Positions 23,114-35,133 of a DNA stretch of 64,000 nucleotides are shown one piece after another (the stretch's first letter is position 1; every line of letters starts with the position of its first letter). This stretch comes from Lathyrus oleraceus (Eukaryota > Streptophyta > Magnoliopsida > Fabales > Fabaceae). The notes beneath the pieces were generated by a model, which made no database searches, had not been told where the DNA came from, and was given only the letters and a program-made list of their open reading frames with translations. The DNA lies in assembly GCF_024323335.1 (NCBI RefSeq), contig NC_066581.1, forward strand, positions 465,302,195 through 465,366,194. Reading direction: 5' to 3'. Position numbers and translations under genes: made by a program.

Positions 23114-23125
23114 AATAGGGGCAGT
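23114..23125 (+). promoter_or_regulatory. Ogre-1 polypurine tract
   Basis: AATAGGGGCAGT lies directly against the TG of the 3' LTR, where plus-strand priming should occur. The tract is short and imperfect but is the only purine run at the junction. Confidence 0.7.
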
Positions 23126-26100
23126 TGTAATACCCCAAAATTTACCCTTCATTTTTCTTGGAAGCATGGGATTATGTTTCACATTGCATTAGCATCATAC
23201 TAGGTCATACTCATTGCATACTGCATCAATGACTTGGGAAATCAGGGCTTGGTTGATCACTCCTTACCAGAAGGAGCCCACATAAAGCAAGACTGAGAAT
23301 TGAACTTCATTTTCCAAATATACAAGTCTCAAGGGGTTTCATATGTCTTATTATGGTCCCAGTTCATCAGTGGAAGATTCAAAGCTCTCAGAGTGTGCAT
23401 ATGGTTTTAATTAGAAGTCAGGGTTTCATGGCTATCTGCAACAGGCAAGGTTTGGTTGGAAGTGAAGGAGCTTATCCATGTCATGATTGGAGAGGCATCT
23501 TGGCCTAGGAAGACTCACATTTATCTCAAAAAGATCCATTGGTAATCAGTGCAATCAGTCCCAAATTATTTTTGCCCTAAAACTAGGGTTTGGTATAAAA
23601 TCGGTTTATTTCTGATTCCTTGGGTAAAACTCTTTTCCATGGCCCTCCATATGTCCACAAGTGTCTACATACAAAAAATCAACTCTTTATTTGAGCCAGA
23701 GGTGCTTCAATTGACATATGGAATCGGGAATCAGTCAGTTTGGGAAAAGTCAACTGTGGGGCCAGAAAAGTCAACTCCTGACATTTTGAAAGTGAAATCT
23801 CAAAATTCATGCTTAAGGGAGCCTACATGTGAAATTTGATCAAGGTTGGATCATGGGTTCATCATTTAATCAGGAGTTGGAAAAGTTACCAAATTTGGAA
23901 ATAGTTGACTTTCCATTTAAGGCAAGTTTTTATGGGTTTTACACCCACTTTAAGCCCATTTTCCATCAAGATGCAAGCTCCATTTGAAATTTTCTCCAAC
24001 ATGAAAGTTGTTCCTCTTGTTCCAAGCTTTCTAGAGATATAAAGTTTGTTTCATTTGGATTAAAATTGAGAAAGTTATGCTTGGTCAAAGTAAGATATTA
24101 TTTTAGAACACTTAGAAAATTTTCTAAGTCCAAAATTTGCAAAATTTGTCAAGACTTATGGGCCAGTTTTCTTGCACTTCAAGGCATCTTTTGAAAATAC
24201 TTTCTTCATGACAATCGTACCTTGTTATGTCCTCTTTCACATCCTTTTGGAATCACCCCATTTGGATCTTTGGTTTGAAAGAGACACTCATCTAAAGTTG
24301 GTATCATAGATTGAATTTTTGACAGCATTTAGGCCAAACAGGCCCAACCATTTTGCAGCTATGGGACCTGAACTTTATGGCCATTTTTCACCTCTTTCCA
24401 CTAATCATTTCAACTTGTGTTCAACATGAAAGATGTTAAGCTCCATACCCTCTTTCTACTGTTTTGCATTGCCTTGCCATTTGGATATGTATTCATCAAG
24501 ATACAAAGCCTTAAAGTCACCCTGTTGGACTATTTTTGTGCTGCACAAGCCAAACCAAATCAGACCACAAAACCAACCAACACATGCTTTTTGCCTCATT
24601 TGGCCATTTGCTTTTGGTTCACTCACTTAATATTTGCTACAATCAGATTTCCTAATACCACCTCACTTTTTGCACCTTTTGCACATAATCTAAACCAACA
24701 TTTCAAGCCCATTAAGACACATTAGACCTACATATTTAAAGTTTAGAAACCCTAATCTGAAGAGGGTGGCTGCAAAAAGTTCAGAGCAAGGCAAGCAAGA
24801 GATTTCTCATTCCTTCCCATTTTCACAAGTTCTAAAATTTCTCAAAGCACAAAGAGCAACCTCATTCCTCCTTCCATTCCTCCACTATCAAGAGGCAGTG
24901 GACCTTGCATCCACTAGGTAAATATTTTATAACTCACACCATGCCATGCTTATGCTTACTACTTGTTTCTTTCATGCTATCAATCCATGTTTCATTTTAG
25001 TTTTCATTTATGCCATGCTTGTTTGCCATTATTTCCATGCTTAATTTTTATGTTGTTATTGTGCCATGCATGTCCATGAACCCTTCAATATGAGACATTG
25101 CTTTTAAGTTGGATTTTGTAACATTTATTTTTTGTTGAATCTGGGTGCATGAAGCCCCCTTGTTGTTCGCTTTTCTACATGTTAGGGCCATTATTTTTAA
25201 TGAAACAAAGCACCATTGTGTTCTACATGTTCCATACTTGAAGTTTGCTTTTTATACCATGTCATTTGGAGCACCATAGCATGAGATATATTGTATAGAA
25301 GTTGGAGAAAATTGGTCTGCATTTTCGTGTGTTTTTCATGCATGCATGGCTGTTTTTTCTTATTCCATGAAGAAGCCACGTGGCTGCATGAAAAGCCATC
25401 AGATCACGCCCTTGCCTTCCCATCCTGGCCGATCGCTGCTCTTTTTGTCTTTAGTGACTTACTCCCCACTTGACCCATTGATATGTAGTCACATAACATT
25501 TTAAATGAAATTTTATTTTTTTAATGTCACATGTGATAAATTCCTGGACCGGGCTGGGCTTCAGCGCTCAGATGCTAGCTGCACCCCTCCATTCTGGCCC
25601 ATTATCCCATTTATGTTCATTCTTTCTTTTTATTTTTTTAATTTACTTTTATTTTGCTGTTTTGTTTTTAATTCTTAAAAATATTTTATTTGTTCATAAA
25701 ATATCAAAAAATACTTTTCACATACTTTAATGTTTTATTTAATTTATTTAATTTTTATTTTTATATTTTATTTAATGTTAATATTTTATTTCAATTATTT
25801 ATTTCAAATGGTTCATTTTAATACACATTTTTTCATTTATTTTATTTTCATAACTTAGAATTATTTTTAATTTCTGATTTTTTGAATGAGGGTTGACCAA
25901 TGTCTCATGGTCAACCTGACCTTTCCTTGGGATTTTATTTCCCACTTTTAATTTATTTTGGATTTATTTTTGACCTAGTTTGCTTGGTTGACTTTTCATT
26001 TGACTTCTGTTTTATTTCAATTAATTTGTACACTAATTTTCATTATTTTTGAAATATTTTTGGGGGATGATGATGTCCTGACCCCACCTTACTTAGTTTA

Positions 26101-28096
26101 ATTTTTCATAATTTATTTGATTAATTTACTATTTATTTGACATTTTTCAAGTTGACTTGACTTTTCGGTTGACTTTTCTATGATTGATGTTTGACTTAGG
26201 GATTGCTTAAGGCAATTGAAGAGATCTCTTGATCCTCCCTTGTTCATCTTATATGCCATGTATTAGAGGCCTTTCACCTTGATTTTATTTGATCCTTGAA
26301 TCATTTCCCGATTAAATTACTCATTGATCCTTTGTGTGCATAGTTTCACCTGTCTGATTCATCTGATATTTTTTATACTTGTTTCTTTCATCCATGCCTC
26401 TATTGTTTGATTGCTTAACATGTTTATACTTCTCATGCATTGTCTAATGCTTCATTACTTCATTATTTGATTATTTTATTTGATCATATACTTGTTTAAT
26501 TATCTGATTTGTCTGGTTAAACTGTTGCCTACTTGTATGTTGTATGAGGCACATATTTCTATTACTTAATTGCCACGAACAACCCCCATTCATAACAAAT
26601 GTACCCCTCTCCCATGAATTGTATAATGTTTATTCTTTCATTCTTTATTCATATGTTAACACAAGAATAAAACGAACACCCGATAACCTTTTCAAAACAA
26701 GATTAAAACCTCGATCCAACGTCGAGTAATCATTTCCCAAACTTAATAGAACCAACACGTATTTCATCCATTCTTTTGTAAGTCGATTGCTTCATGCATC
26801 GCCATTTCTCTTGTAAGTCGATTGCTTCTGGCATCGCCATCTACCACTCGTAAGTCGATTGCTTCATGCATCGCCATCTACCCTTACCCCTGGTTCCTTT
26901 CCTTGCTTCATTCGTCGATTCTTGTTCCGTTTAGGTAGCACCCATTAGGTAGAACCCTGTTGTATGATAACATAGGTAGTATTCCCTTATTCTTTTGTAT
27001 GATAACATAGGTAGTATTCCCTTATTCTTTTGTATGATAACATAGGTAGTATTCCCTTATTCTTTTGTATGATAACATAGGTAGAATTCCCTCATTCTTT
27101 TGTATGATAACATAGGTAGAATTCCCTCATTCTTTGCATGCTAACATTAGGTAGATGTTCCCATTTGTAAATCCTAACACATAGGTTCATATTGCATGAC
27201 AACTCTAGGGCAGAGCTTCCCCATTTCTTTAGACCTTTTGTGCGTCTCCGATCATGTGGCATGTCACTCCGTTCTATTGCATAGAGGTAACTGCCTAAGA
27301 CTCGATTCAGCGAGCTGCGACACATACTGCTAGGACGTGAACACATTGCCCACTCTTCTTTGATACAACTGGTGTCCTCCTTTGTAAGTCCATGTTCAGA
27401 TGGCAGCCCGTAGTTAGTCGAACTACGACGACTATGATTCTCATTCCAGATGAGATACGTAGGCACGAGATGCGATGTCTTGCCGAGTTTGACCGACAAC
27501 TAACAAATCCTTGTTTGTTTTCGCCCTTGCTGCGATTCTTTTCTCTCGCCCTCGTTGCGATCGAGACTTTCCCTTTCTCTTGCCCTAGTTGCAATCGAGA
27601 CCTTTGTTCCCGTAGCTAGCCGAACTACGGTTTGCTCTGATTCTCATTCCAGATGAGATACGTAGGCATAAGACGCGATGTCTTAGCGAGCACACTCCTC
27701 TTTAACCCATAGGTAGCCGAGCTACGAAGACTCTGATTCTCATATTCAGATGAGATACGTATGTAGTGGATGCGACATCCGTGCGAGTCATTTTCTTTTG
27801 ACCCCTCTTTTAGTAAATAGTATATTAGATATACACACACCCTTTAGACAAGAACAACAAGAGTGGATCCTGTAGAGTACTACGGATGCGTAGGGGTGTT
27901 AATACCTTCCCTTCGCATAATCGACTCCCGAACCCAAGATTTGGTTGCGAGACCTTATCTTTTCCTTTCCTTTCTCCAGGTTTACTTCGAGCGTTTCCTT
28001 TCCCTCCTTTGGGAAAAATAACGCACGGTGGCGACTCTTCTATCATTTCTTTTTTCGCCGGTTGTTTTTTTCGCATTCTTTTTTTAGGTTGCGACA
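23126..28096 (+). mobile_element. Ogre-1 3' LTR (4,971 bp)
   Basis: This is a near-identical copy of 5245-10180, from TGTAAT to GCGACA, followed by the CATCT duplication. It carries five 35-bp units instead of four. Most apparent ORFs in it recur at matching places in the 5' LTR and are not genes. Confidence 0.95.
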
Positions 28097-28101
28097 CATC
28101 T
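28097..28101. repeat. Target-site duplication of Ogre-1, right copy (CATCT)
   Basis: Matches 5240-5244. The reverse LTR copy near 59070-59110 aligns across this point without the insertion, giving an independent view of the pre-insertion sequence. Confidence 0.95.
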
Positions 28102-29051
28102 TGAGTCATATCTATGACTCCAAGAAAAGGAACTCCAAGGGTTATCTCTCCCCTCTTATCTTTGTATGCTTTAGGAATAGCCCTTCTCTCCTCTTCCCCT
28201 CTGACCAAGCCAAAAATCATTTTCAAAACATTGACTTTATTTCAAATTAGAAACCTAGGCCTTAGGCCTTTGACTTTTCAAAACCATTTTCATAGATACT
28301 CATTGTAAATAAACTTTAATCCAACTTTGACCTCATTTTGTAAATAAATTCAACTTGTAAATATAACCCATTTTAAGTTGTTTTGTGGTTCCAATGGCCA
28401 CTTGTTAAACTCTTCTCAAAAACATTAGTCATAGGTTTGAGTTATCATAGTGGTTGATGTAAATCTCACCTCATCCTTAGTGTTGGATTATAAGCCTTCC
28501 ATGCTTATTATAGGGTTAACCCCTCACTAGCATGTTGAAGCCTTCCTCGCATGGTGGATTATTGGTTTAGGTTGAGTTTTCTCCCTTTGATAACAAAAGA
28601 CCTTAAGGCTTTTGATTAAAATCAATTCACTAATCTTTGAAATTTTTACCACGAACTACGAGGTTTTGATCTTCCTTTGTGATGGTATGTAGGCAATGGG
28701 TTCATCCATTCAAACAATAAAATTTGTAAATATAATCTATTCTCTTCTCATCCCTCAAATCTTTTGCACAAATCTTTTCACAAATACCAACCTACAACAC
28801 ATATTTGCAAAAAGGGTTCCCTTAGAGTACTAAGGATGTTTTGGATGTGTAAAACCTTCCCATTTCATAACCAACCTCCTTACCTAGATCTCTGACATTT
28901 TTATTAGTTTTTTATTTGAAAAACTTCTTACTTGGCTTTTGTTCGCTTTTTAGCCTTTCCTTTGGATAAATAAAAGTGCGGTGGCGACTCGAATTGTATG
29001 TTGACTTTTGGTTTAGTCAATAAACCTAAAGGTAACGAAAACCCTGCTACA
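28102..29051 (+). mobile_element. Ogre-2 5' LTR, right segment
   Basis: Continues the LTR of 1188-5244 after the Ogre-1 insertion and ends GCTACA at 29051. It shares with the Ogre-1 LTR a TAGAGTACTA(C/A)GGATG block followed by ACCTTCCC near 28825-28860, and the GGTGGCGACTC block near the end, so the two Ogre families retain common U5 motifs despite otherwise different LTRs. Confidence 0.88.
28982..28990 (+). promoter_or_regulatory. PBS-like TGGCGACTC inside U5 of the Ogre-2 LTR
   Basis: Nine bases identical to the start of the true PBS at 29058, located 76 bp upstream inside the LTR. See the parallel site at 10113. Confidence 0.7.
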
Positions 29052-29057
29052 AAAAAG

Positions 29058-29075
29058 TGGCGACTCTGCTGGGGA
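29058..29075 (+). promoter_or_regulatory. Ogre-2 primer-binding site
   Basis: TGGCGACTCTGCTGGGGA starts six bases after the LTR end. It differs from the Ogre-1 PBS by one base and is of the same tRNA-Arg type. Confidence 0.85.
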
Positions 29076-29800
29076 CTAATAAGCCCCGTGGGTTTAGCCT
29101 ACTTTTTGCTTGTATGTGTTGTATGTTTATATTTATTTGTGGCATATTTTTGTGCAAATTTGGGATGAATGTATTGTTTGTAATGTATGAATTTCTTGAT
29201 ATATTAATTGCTTGTATGCTTGGTGGTTTCTTGTGAGATGAGTTCTATACCTGAACTCGAGTGCACTTATGATAAGAGAATGACATAATCTTGTTGACTT
29301 GTGTGGAGTTAGTCCTTAACAAGTTAACTTGCAAGTCCATTCACTTTGTGGAGGTCTTATTGGGATCACTAATATCACACGAGTAGTCGTGGTTAGGCAT
29401 TACTCTTTCCAATATGAACCCTAGAAACCAAGGACCTTAGATACCTAACCCATTTTGGCCTATTTTAGGATGTAGTGCGAAGGTCGTTCAAGTGTAAGAC
29501 TTGATGCGAATGTTACACGATACTACACTCATAAGAGCCCCTCTCGAGAATATTTTTGGAGGACGAGTAGTCGTTTTATCCGATAATATCCGAAAGATGG
29601 GATGATGACTATGGGAACCTTTTAGAACATGATTGTCAGGTTTAACCGTAGTACACTCCCGTTGGGTGGTTCTTAACCGAGACTCCATGCTCGTGACTCA
29701 CAACAAACCTGTGATTCGCGGTCAATCCGTTCTCGTATATCCTCAAAATCAATGGATCTTGGGTGTTTATATGGTATAAAATCTAATCCACCAAAATAGA
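29076..29800 (+). other. Ogre-2 leader, first part
   Basis: Untranslated leader between PBS and ORF1, interrupted at 29800 by Athila-1 and resumed at 55404-55575. No gene is seen in it. The minus-strand ORF at 29488-29688 has no recognisable features. Confidence 0.7.
29796..29800. repeat. Target-site duplication of Athila-1, left copy (ATAGA)
   Basis: ATAGA directly precedes TGATGACAC of the 5' LTR and recurs at 55399-55403 directly after the GCATCA end of the 3' LTR. Confidence 0.93.
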
Positions 29801-30102
29801 TGATGACACTGAAATTCACCGTATTTTCGACTCCGATTTCGCATGCATTTTAGTTGTTTTATTATTATTTTGTTTTGTTATTACTACGTTTCTCTTTGTT
29901 TTCAGGTTTTCAGGTTTTCAGTCTAATCGGAGCCCAGATCGAGAAAAGGAGTGAAAACGAGCTAAAAACCCTAAAATTCAGCATTTTACACTTGTGGCTA
30001 CCACTGTGGCTGGCGCCATGGGTCCAGCCATGACGTGTCCTAGCTCAACTTCCCTCAACTACCACGTTCCCCACTACCTCCACTTGGGCGCCATACTTTG
30101 CT

Positions 30103-30142
30103 CTTGTGGCGGGCGCCATGGTGTTGTGGCGGGCGCCACAAG
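30103..30142 (+). repeat. Duplicated GC-rich hairpin unit in the Athila-1 5' LTR
   Basis: Two adjacent CTTGTGGCGGGCGCCA-like units, the second ending in a full inverted repeat. The 3' LTR has a single perfect copy, CTTGTGGCGGGCGCCACAAG, at 54041-54060 (nine-base stem, GG loop). It lies about 70 bp upstream of the TATA box, so it is in U3. Confidence 0.8.
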
Positions 30143-30209
30143 AAGAAAAGTTTTCCCTCCCAATTTCAAACTGAAGGGCATCCTTGTCTTTTCCATTATT
30201 TTACTTGCC

Positions 30210-30218
30210 TATAAATAG
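30210..30218 (+). promoter_or_regulatory. TATA box of the Athila-1 LTR
   Basis: TATAAATAG, conserved in the 3' LTR near 54128-54136, in a typical U3 position with GC-rich sequence upstream. Confidence 0.65.
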
Positions 30219-30473
30219 AGACTCAAATTCATTTGTTTAATCATCCAAACTTAAAGCAAATGCAAACTTAGAGTAAACTTAGTTTCACTTAGACATATAT
30301 TCAGTATTTTAAAGTGGTAATCGCTTCACATCGAGGTGTTACCACAATTGTGTAATCAAGTCTGTGATCGAGTCTGTAATCGAGTTTGGAGCACTTTGGA
30401 AGGAAGTTAATCCTGCCGCCATTTTCATTTCCGTTTCGCATTTTATTCAACCCTTTGATTGGAGCAGGTTTTT

Positions 30474-30695
30474 ATTACTTTGCCTTTATCTACTTTACTT
30501 TCCCGCACTGTCTTTACTTTATTTACTTTCCCGCATTGTCTTTACTTTATTTATTTTCTCGCACTCGCCTTACTTTATTTATTTCCCGCACTCGCTTTAC
30601 TTTATTTATTTCTCGCACTCGCACTACTTTTATTTACTTTCCGCACTCACACTACTTTTATTTACTTTCCGCACTCGCACTACTTTTATTTAAAG
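30474..30695 (+). repeat. Degenerate short tandem repeat in the Athila-1 LTR
   Basis: Units of about 25 bp combining TTTACTTTATTTA with CCCGCACTCGC are repeated roughly eight times. The same array is in the 3' LTR near 54392-54612. The Phe/Tyr/Leu-rich ORFs in all three frames are a by-product of this array. Confidence 0.85.
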
Positions 30696-31494
30696 TAAAA
30701 TGCACCTTTACTTTACCATGTCTAACTAAATCTATAAAGGTTAGAATGTAAGGATCGTAATTGAACCGATAATCCGTACAATTGTTCGTAGAAAACTTAA
30801 GGGCTATTTTGACTTTCAACTTAAGTTTTCCCGCACTTAATTTCCGTTGGGTAAGATCGGAAGCCGTTCAACGTCTTTTTAAACTGAGTTATTTTTAACT
30901 ATTTCAAATACAGCAAAAGCGCTTTGTTTAGTTCATTAGGAGTTTTTAACTTAAAAAGAAAAGTGATTTTAAAACTATTTTCGGATGCGTTTATAAGTTT
31001 AGAGTCTGGTTCGTGAGAACCTCTTTTGGTTAGGAAATCCAGGTTAAAATACTTTTCAACTTAGTCAAGATACTATATTTCTTAAAAATAGGTTTACTAC
31101 TCTAACGCAATGCGCGCCTTTTTATAAGTGACAATAAGAGGGTTTGATTAGGGAGTACAATTCAGTTCTGAATACGCAAAGTGACAGTTCCTGTTAAATT
31201 GGTTCTTTTCAAAGTAGGAAACACTGCCCATAAGTAGTTCTATTAGCAAATACTTGGATTATTAATTGATTATGTGAATTACATTCGAGCCTGTCTTTAT
31301 CAATTGAACTTAATTTAATACTTTACTTTTCATTGCACACTCTAAAAACCCCTATTTTGATTACCTTAGGTAAACACCATAACAATAGATAACAATAGAT
31401 AACGATAGATTGACACTTGGTCTCTGTGGATTCGACAATCTTTTATATTACTCTGACGCGTTCGTATACTTGCGAAAAGCACGCATCAAGTTTT

Positions 31495-31512
31495 TGGCGC
31501 CGTTGCCGGGGA
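31495..31512 (+). promoter_or_regulatory. Athila-1 primer-binding site (tRNA-Asp type)
   Basis: TGGCGCCGTTGCCGGGGA starts six bases after the LTR end. The form is the one commonly assigned to tRNA-Asp in Athila elements. The same 18-mer is present in Athila-2 on the minus strand. Confidence 0.88.
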
Positions 31513-31578
31513 CCAATTTCGTCAAATTTCGTACCCTGTTTTTATATCGTTTAGACTTAGGTTATTACCCGCCGGTCA

Positions 31579-33653
31579 ATGCGAAGAACTCGCAGCACCG
31601 GAAGCTTATTATACCCTCTGGCGGAACCTGAACGTTACGCTCGTGCACGATTATTTTTCCATAGAATTAGGAGAGCTATGGCCGAAGATCAAAATCATAG
31701 ACCTCTTAAGGATTTCGCCCAACCATCCAACAAAGAACCTAGTTCTAGTATAGTAAACCCAACCATCCCAGCTAATAATTTTGAACTTAAACCCTCCCTG
31801 TTGCAACTAGTGCAACAGAGACAATTCGCAGGTCTCGCTACCGAGAACCCAAACCAACATTTAAAAATCTTTCTCCAATTAGCAGACACTTTTAAAACCA
31901 ATGAAGCTTCTCCTGAGGAAATCCGTTTAAGATTATTACCTTTTTCCCTTAGAGATAAAGCCCTATCTTGGTTAGATTCCCTTCCACCCAGTTCCATTAC
32001 AACTTGGGATAACCTTAGAAGAGTATTCCTTGATAGATACTTTCCCCCAAGTAAAACCGCCGTTTTTCAAAACCATATAACTAGATTTACCCAGAACCAA
32101 GGAGAATCGTTGTTCGAAGCTTGGGAGAGATATAAAGAGTTGTTAAGAGCATGCCCACATCATGGTTTAGAAAATTGGTTAATCATTCAAACCTTCTATA
32201 ATGGACTTCACTATAACACTAAGATGACCATCGATGCTGCCGCAGGCGGTGCGCTGATGAACAAACCTTATCCTGAAGCTAGTGCCCTCATCGAAGATAT
32301 GGCTCAAAACCATCAGTCATGGGGAGTCGAACGAGCGACAATTGAGAAGAAGGAAGCTCAAGGAGGAGTACATGAACTAAGTTCTATAGACATGATGCAA
32401 GCTAAAATGGACGCATTATCCCTCAAGGTCGAGCATATGTGCATAAACCCGAATACTGCAACCGCAGTTTCGTCGGATTGTGAGATATGTGGAACCAAAG
32501 GACACCAATCTGCAGAATGTAGTCTATTAAACGAAACCCACTCTGAGCAAGTGAACTACACCCAAGGCAACCCATATTCGAATACCTATAACCCTTGATG
32601 GAGGAATCACCCGAACTTCTCCTATAAGAACAGTAACCCTATCCAAAATAATGCACCTCCGAGACAACCAGGTTACCAAGCCCCAAGACCAAATCAACCT
32701 ATGCAACCTATGCCACCAAAGTCAAGCCTTGAGAAAATTATGGAAAATTTTATCACTGCTCAAACCCAACAAAACAAAGAGTTCATGAACCAAAACATTC
32801 ACGTTAACGAACTGATTACCCAATTAGGAACCAAGGTTGACCAAATAGTTACTCATACTAAGATGCTTGAAACCCAGATCTCTCGGGTAGCTTTAAACCA
32901 AGCCCCCTAGACTACACCTGGAGGGCAGTTCCCTGGACAACCTCAACAGAATCCGAGAGGGCAAGCCAATGCCATTACCCTACAAAGTGGGAACGCTTAT
33001 GATGAGCCACCAAACCCAAGATTGAGTGAACCCCAAACTTCTAAGGAATATACCGAACCCACGGACGAAGTAAAGGAACCAGAGGAATCTCGAAACCAGG
33101 AAAGTCAAGAAAAAGGAGAAGAACCTAAAGGTAAAACTTACATACCACCCCCACCATATAAACCACCTATACCATATCCGCATAGACTCAAACAAACCCA
33201 GATCAATAACCAGTATCAAAAATTTATTAAGGTTATAGAAAAACTTCACGTAGAAATCCCTTTCACATAATCCATTACCTAAATACCTTCTTATGCAAAG
33301 TTTCTCAAAGACATCCTTACCAACAAACGTAGACTATACGATCTGAAACCCTTGGAATGCAATTCTATTTCCGAGAATAAATTAGCCAAGAAAGATAAAG
33401 ATCCTGGAAATTTCTCCATTCCTTGTCTTTTGGGAAGTCATGTCATCAAAAAAGCTTTTCTAGACTTAGGAGCTAGTGTGAGCTTAAGGCCTTTAGCAGT
33501 TTGTGAGAGGTTAAACTTAGGAGAATTACAGCCTACTAAGATGTTGCTTCAGTTAGCCGATAGATCTGTTAAGTACCCGATAGGCATTTTAGAAGATGTC
33601 CCTATTAGGATAGGTCAGTTATTTATCCCTACTGATTTTATTGTCATGGACAT
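31579..33653 (+). pseudogene. Athila-1 gag and N-terminal protease, broken and interrupted
   Basis: The frame opens at the ATG at 31579 (an inner ATG at 31678 is possible). Capsid-like motifs are FLDRYFPPSKT and ESLFEAWERYKELL; a CCHC-type knuckle, CEICGTKGHQSAEC, lies near 32479-32520. The aspartic protease motif DLGAS is near 33464-33478. In-frame stops are at 32596, 32908, 33268 and 33283. There is no frameshift. The frame is cut at 33653 by Athila-2 in the protease and resumes in phase at 45514. The same domain order on the minus strand in Athila-2 supports the call. Confidence 0.92.
33649..33653. repeat. Target-site duplication of Athila-2, left copy (GACAT)
   Basis: GACAT precedes the TGATCGG start of Athila-2 and recurs at 45509-45513 after its CCGATCA end. 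It falls on protease codons of Athila-1, whose reading frame is continuous across the site when the insertion is ignored. Confidence 0.97.
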
Positions 33654-35099
33654 TGATCGGGAAAATAGCAAGTGTACTATTTTTACCGATGTAGTAATAA
33701 GGAGTTTTATTTCCAAGTATCGATCTCAAGGATTGCGTAGGAATTACTTATTTTAATTTGATTCTATCAGAACAAAAAGATAATGGTTTGGTTGTTTTGG
33801 AATTTATAATCGTAAACACAGAAATAGTAAAAACAATTGAATTAGATAAAAGATGCTAGGGTGAGTGGTTGAAGTAACTGGTTATGAATTCAGTCCCGAT
33901 TTCTTTAATACATATGAAACATTCAATCACCTAACCTCTGGTATGTTCTTACTTAAGTCCTTAAGGAAGAAACTATTAAACTACCAATTCTCACTCAAAT
34001 GTCCATTCAATTAATCATTGGTTTTAATCATACAAAATATCAAGGTTTACGGTGATTTACGAAAGTTACTAGTCCTAGATGATGCATTCATAAACCCAAT
34101 TGTGTGAAAACCCTACCAATCACAATCCTGTTATTGGAAGTCATAGATCAATGTGTATTTGTCCGATACAAAAGCATAATAACATCACACAATTGAATTG
34201 AAATACGTAACATAGTAATTAAGAAATCATAGGTTCAAATTCATAACATGTGATAACATCAGGACCACCCCCCTAGCATCAGGGGGTTTAGCCTCTCATA
34301 GTACTTAAAGAACTCATAAAGTAAAGATTAGACATTACAAGGAATTAGGAGAGTTTGATCTTCAATGGTTGATACCCTTGAATCTCGCTGTCTTCAAATC
34401 CGTCGTATTCACTATCTTCTCCAATGCAATGATTTCGTTCGTCTGTCTAAAGGTCCCTTCTTGTTTCTCTTCCAAGCCTTCTTATAGTTTCAGATGACCC
34501 TCTTCCAAGTTAAAGGTCCAAACTACCCTTACTGAGCAGAATCGGTTCAAACAGCAAAAATTAGGTTTTCCAAGCTGCGTTCAATCAACACGGCCGTGTG
34601 GTGGCATACGGGTGGCCGTGTTGTTCTTCAGGATTAATTTATTTCAGCATTAGTTACAGTAGCATCAACACGGGTCGTGTCCCTGAACACGGGCGCCCGT
34701 GTTAATGCACTGTTTTAATCAACACGGCCGTGTGGTGGCACACGGGTGGCCGTGTTGATCTCTGTTTTCTGCTTCATCTTTTGCCCTACTTGCTTAACAA
34801 CACGGTTGTGTGGTGGCACACGGGTGACCGTGTTGTTCTGCTGTTCTGTCATATTTTCGTCCTTCAGCATGTTCAAAACTTAACCATTCTTGCTTTTAAA
34901 CCTGGAACAATGACACTACCCAAACGAAGCATAAACGAGATCTTTTTGACATAAATTCACAATCGAATGTAATGTAATACCAAACCAACAAAACATGATA
35001 CTTGACTCAAATGCAACTAAAAACAAACATAAATCTTACCAAGGTGATGAAAATATGTCGGATTAGCGGCGGGAATTCAATGGAAATGGTGACCGATCA
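33654..35099 (-). mobile_element. Athila-2 3' LTR (1,446 bp)
   Basis: Copy of 44063-45508, from TGATCGG to CCGATCA. It contains four GC-rich hairpin blocks at 34587-34837. ORF 34730-34954 is a reading of those blocks, not a gene. Confidence 0.95.
34587..34837. repeat. GC-rich hairpin blocks in the Athila-2 3' LTR
   Basis: Four blocks near 34587, 34665, 34719 and 34797 share ACACGGCCGTGT. In a typical block AACACGGCC is complementary to GGCCGTGTT at its far end, and GTGTG to CACAC inside, so each can fold into a stem-loop about 36 nt long. The 5' LTR has the same blocks at 44996-45246, and related ones lie inside the element at 38122-38287. Confidence 0.85.
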
Positions 35100-35133
35100 C
35101 AACCCCAAACTTGTCTCATTGCTTGTCCTCAAG
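35100..35133 (-). promoter_or_regulatory. Athila-2 polypurine tract with upstream hairpin
   Basis: On the minus strand CTTGAGGACAAGCAATGAGA is followed by CAAGTTTGGGGTTG, directly against the 3' LTR. CTTG-AGGA-CAAG forms a small hairpin. The same arrangement precedes the Athila-1 PPT at 53711-53746. Confidence 0.75.

Larger units (their letters stand above)
5245..28096 (+). mobile_element. Ogre-1: complete Ogre-type Ty3/gypsy LTR retrotransposon (22,852 bp)
   Basis: Complete structure: 5' LTR 5245-10180, PBS 10183-10200, ORF1 11077-12927, gag-pro 13205-16767, a spacer/intron-like gap, RT-RNase H-second RNase H-integrase 17066-20502, a long 3' UTR with tandem repeats, PPT near 23114-23125, 3' LTR 23126-28096, all flanked by CATCT. 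Known Ogre elements share the size, the extra ORF before gag, the gap between protease and RT, and the doubled RNase H. The two LTRs differ by a few percent by eye (about 10 changes in the first 300 bp) and by one 35-bp repeat unit, so the insertion is not very recent. gag and pol are broken, so the copy is non-autonomous. It is inserted in the LTR of Ogre-2. Confidence 0.95.
29801..31488 (+). mobile_element. Athila-1 5' LTR (1,688 bp)
   Basis: Starts TGATGACAC, ends CACGCATCA, and is repeated at 53747-55398 (1,652 bp) with a few percent difference. A TATAAATAG box lies at 30210-30218. The net length difference comes largely from an extra copy of a GC-rich hairpin unit at 30103-30142. Confidence 0.94.

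Noticed and set aside
30364..30751. Overlapping Phe/Tyr/Leu-rich ORFs that look like small membrane proteins (also 54282-54669)
   Set aside because: They translate a T-rich short tandem repeat in the LTR in all three frames and recur in the other LTR; no start context or domain supports a gene.
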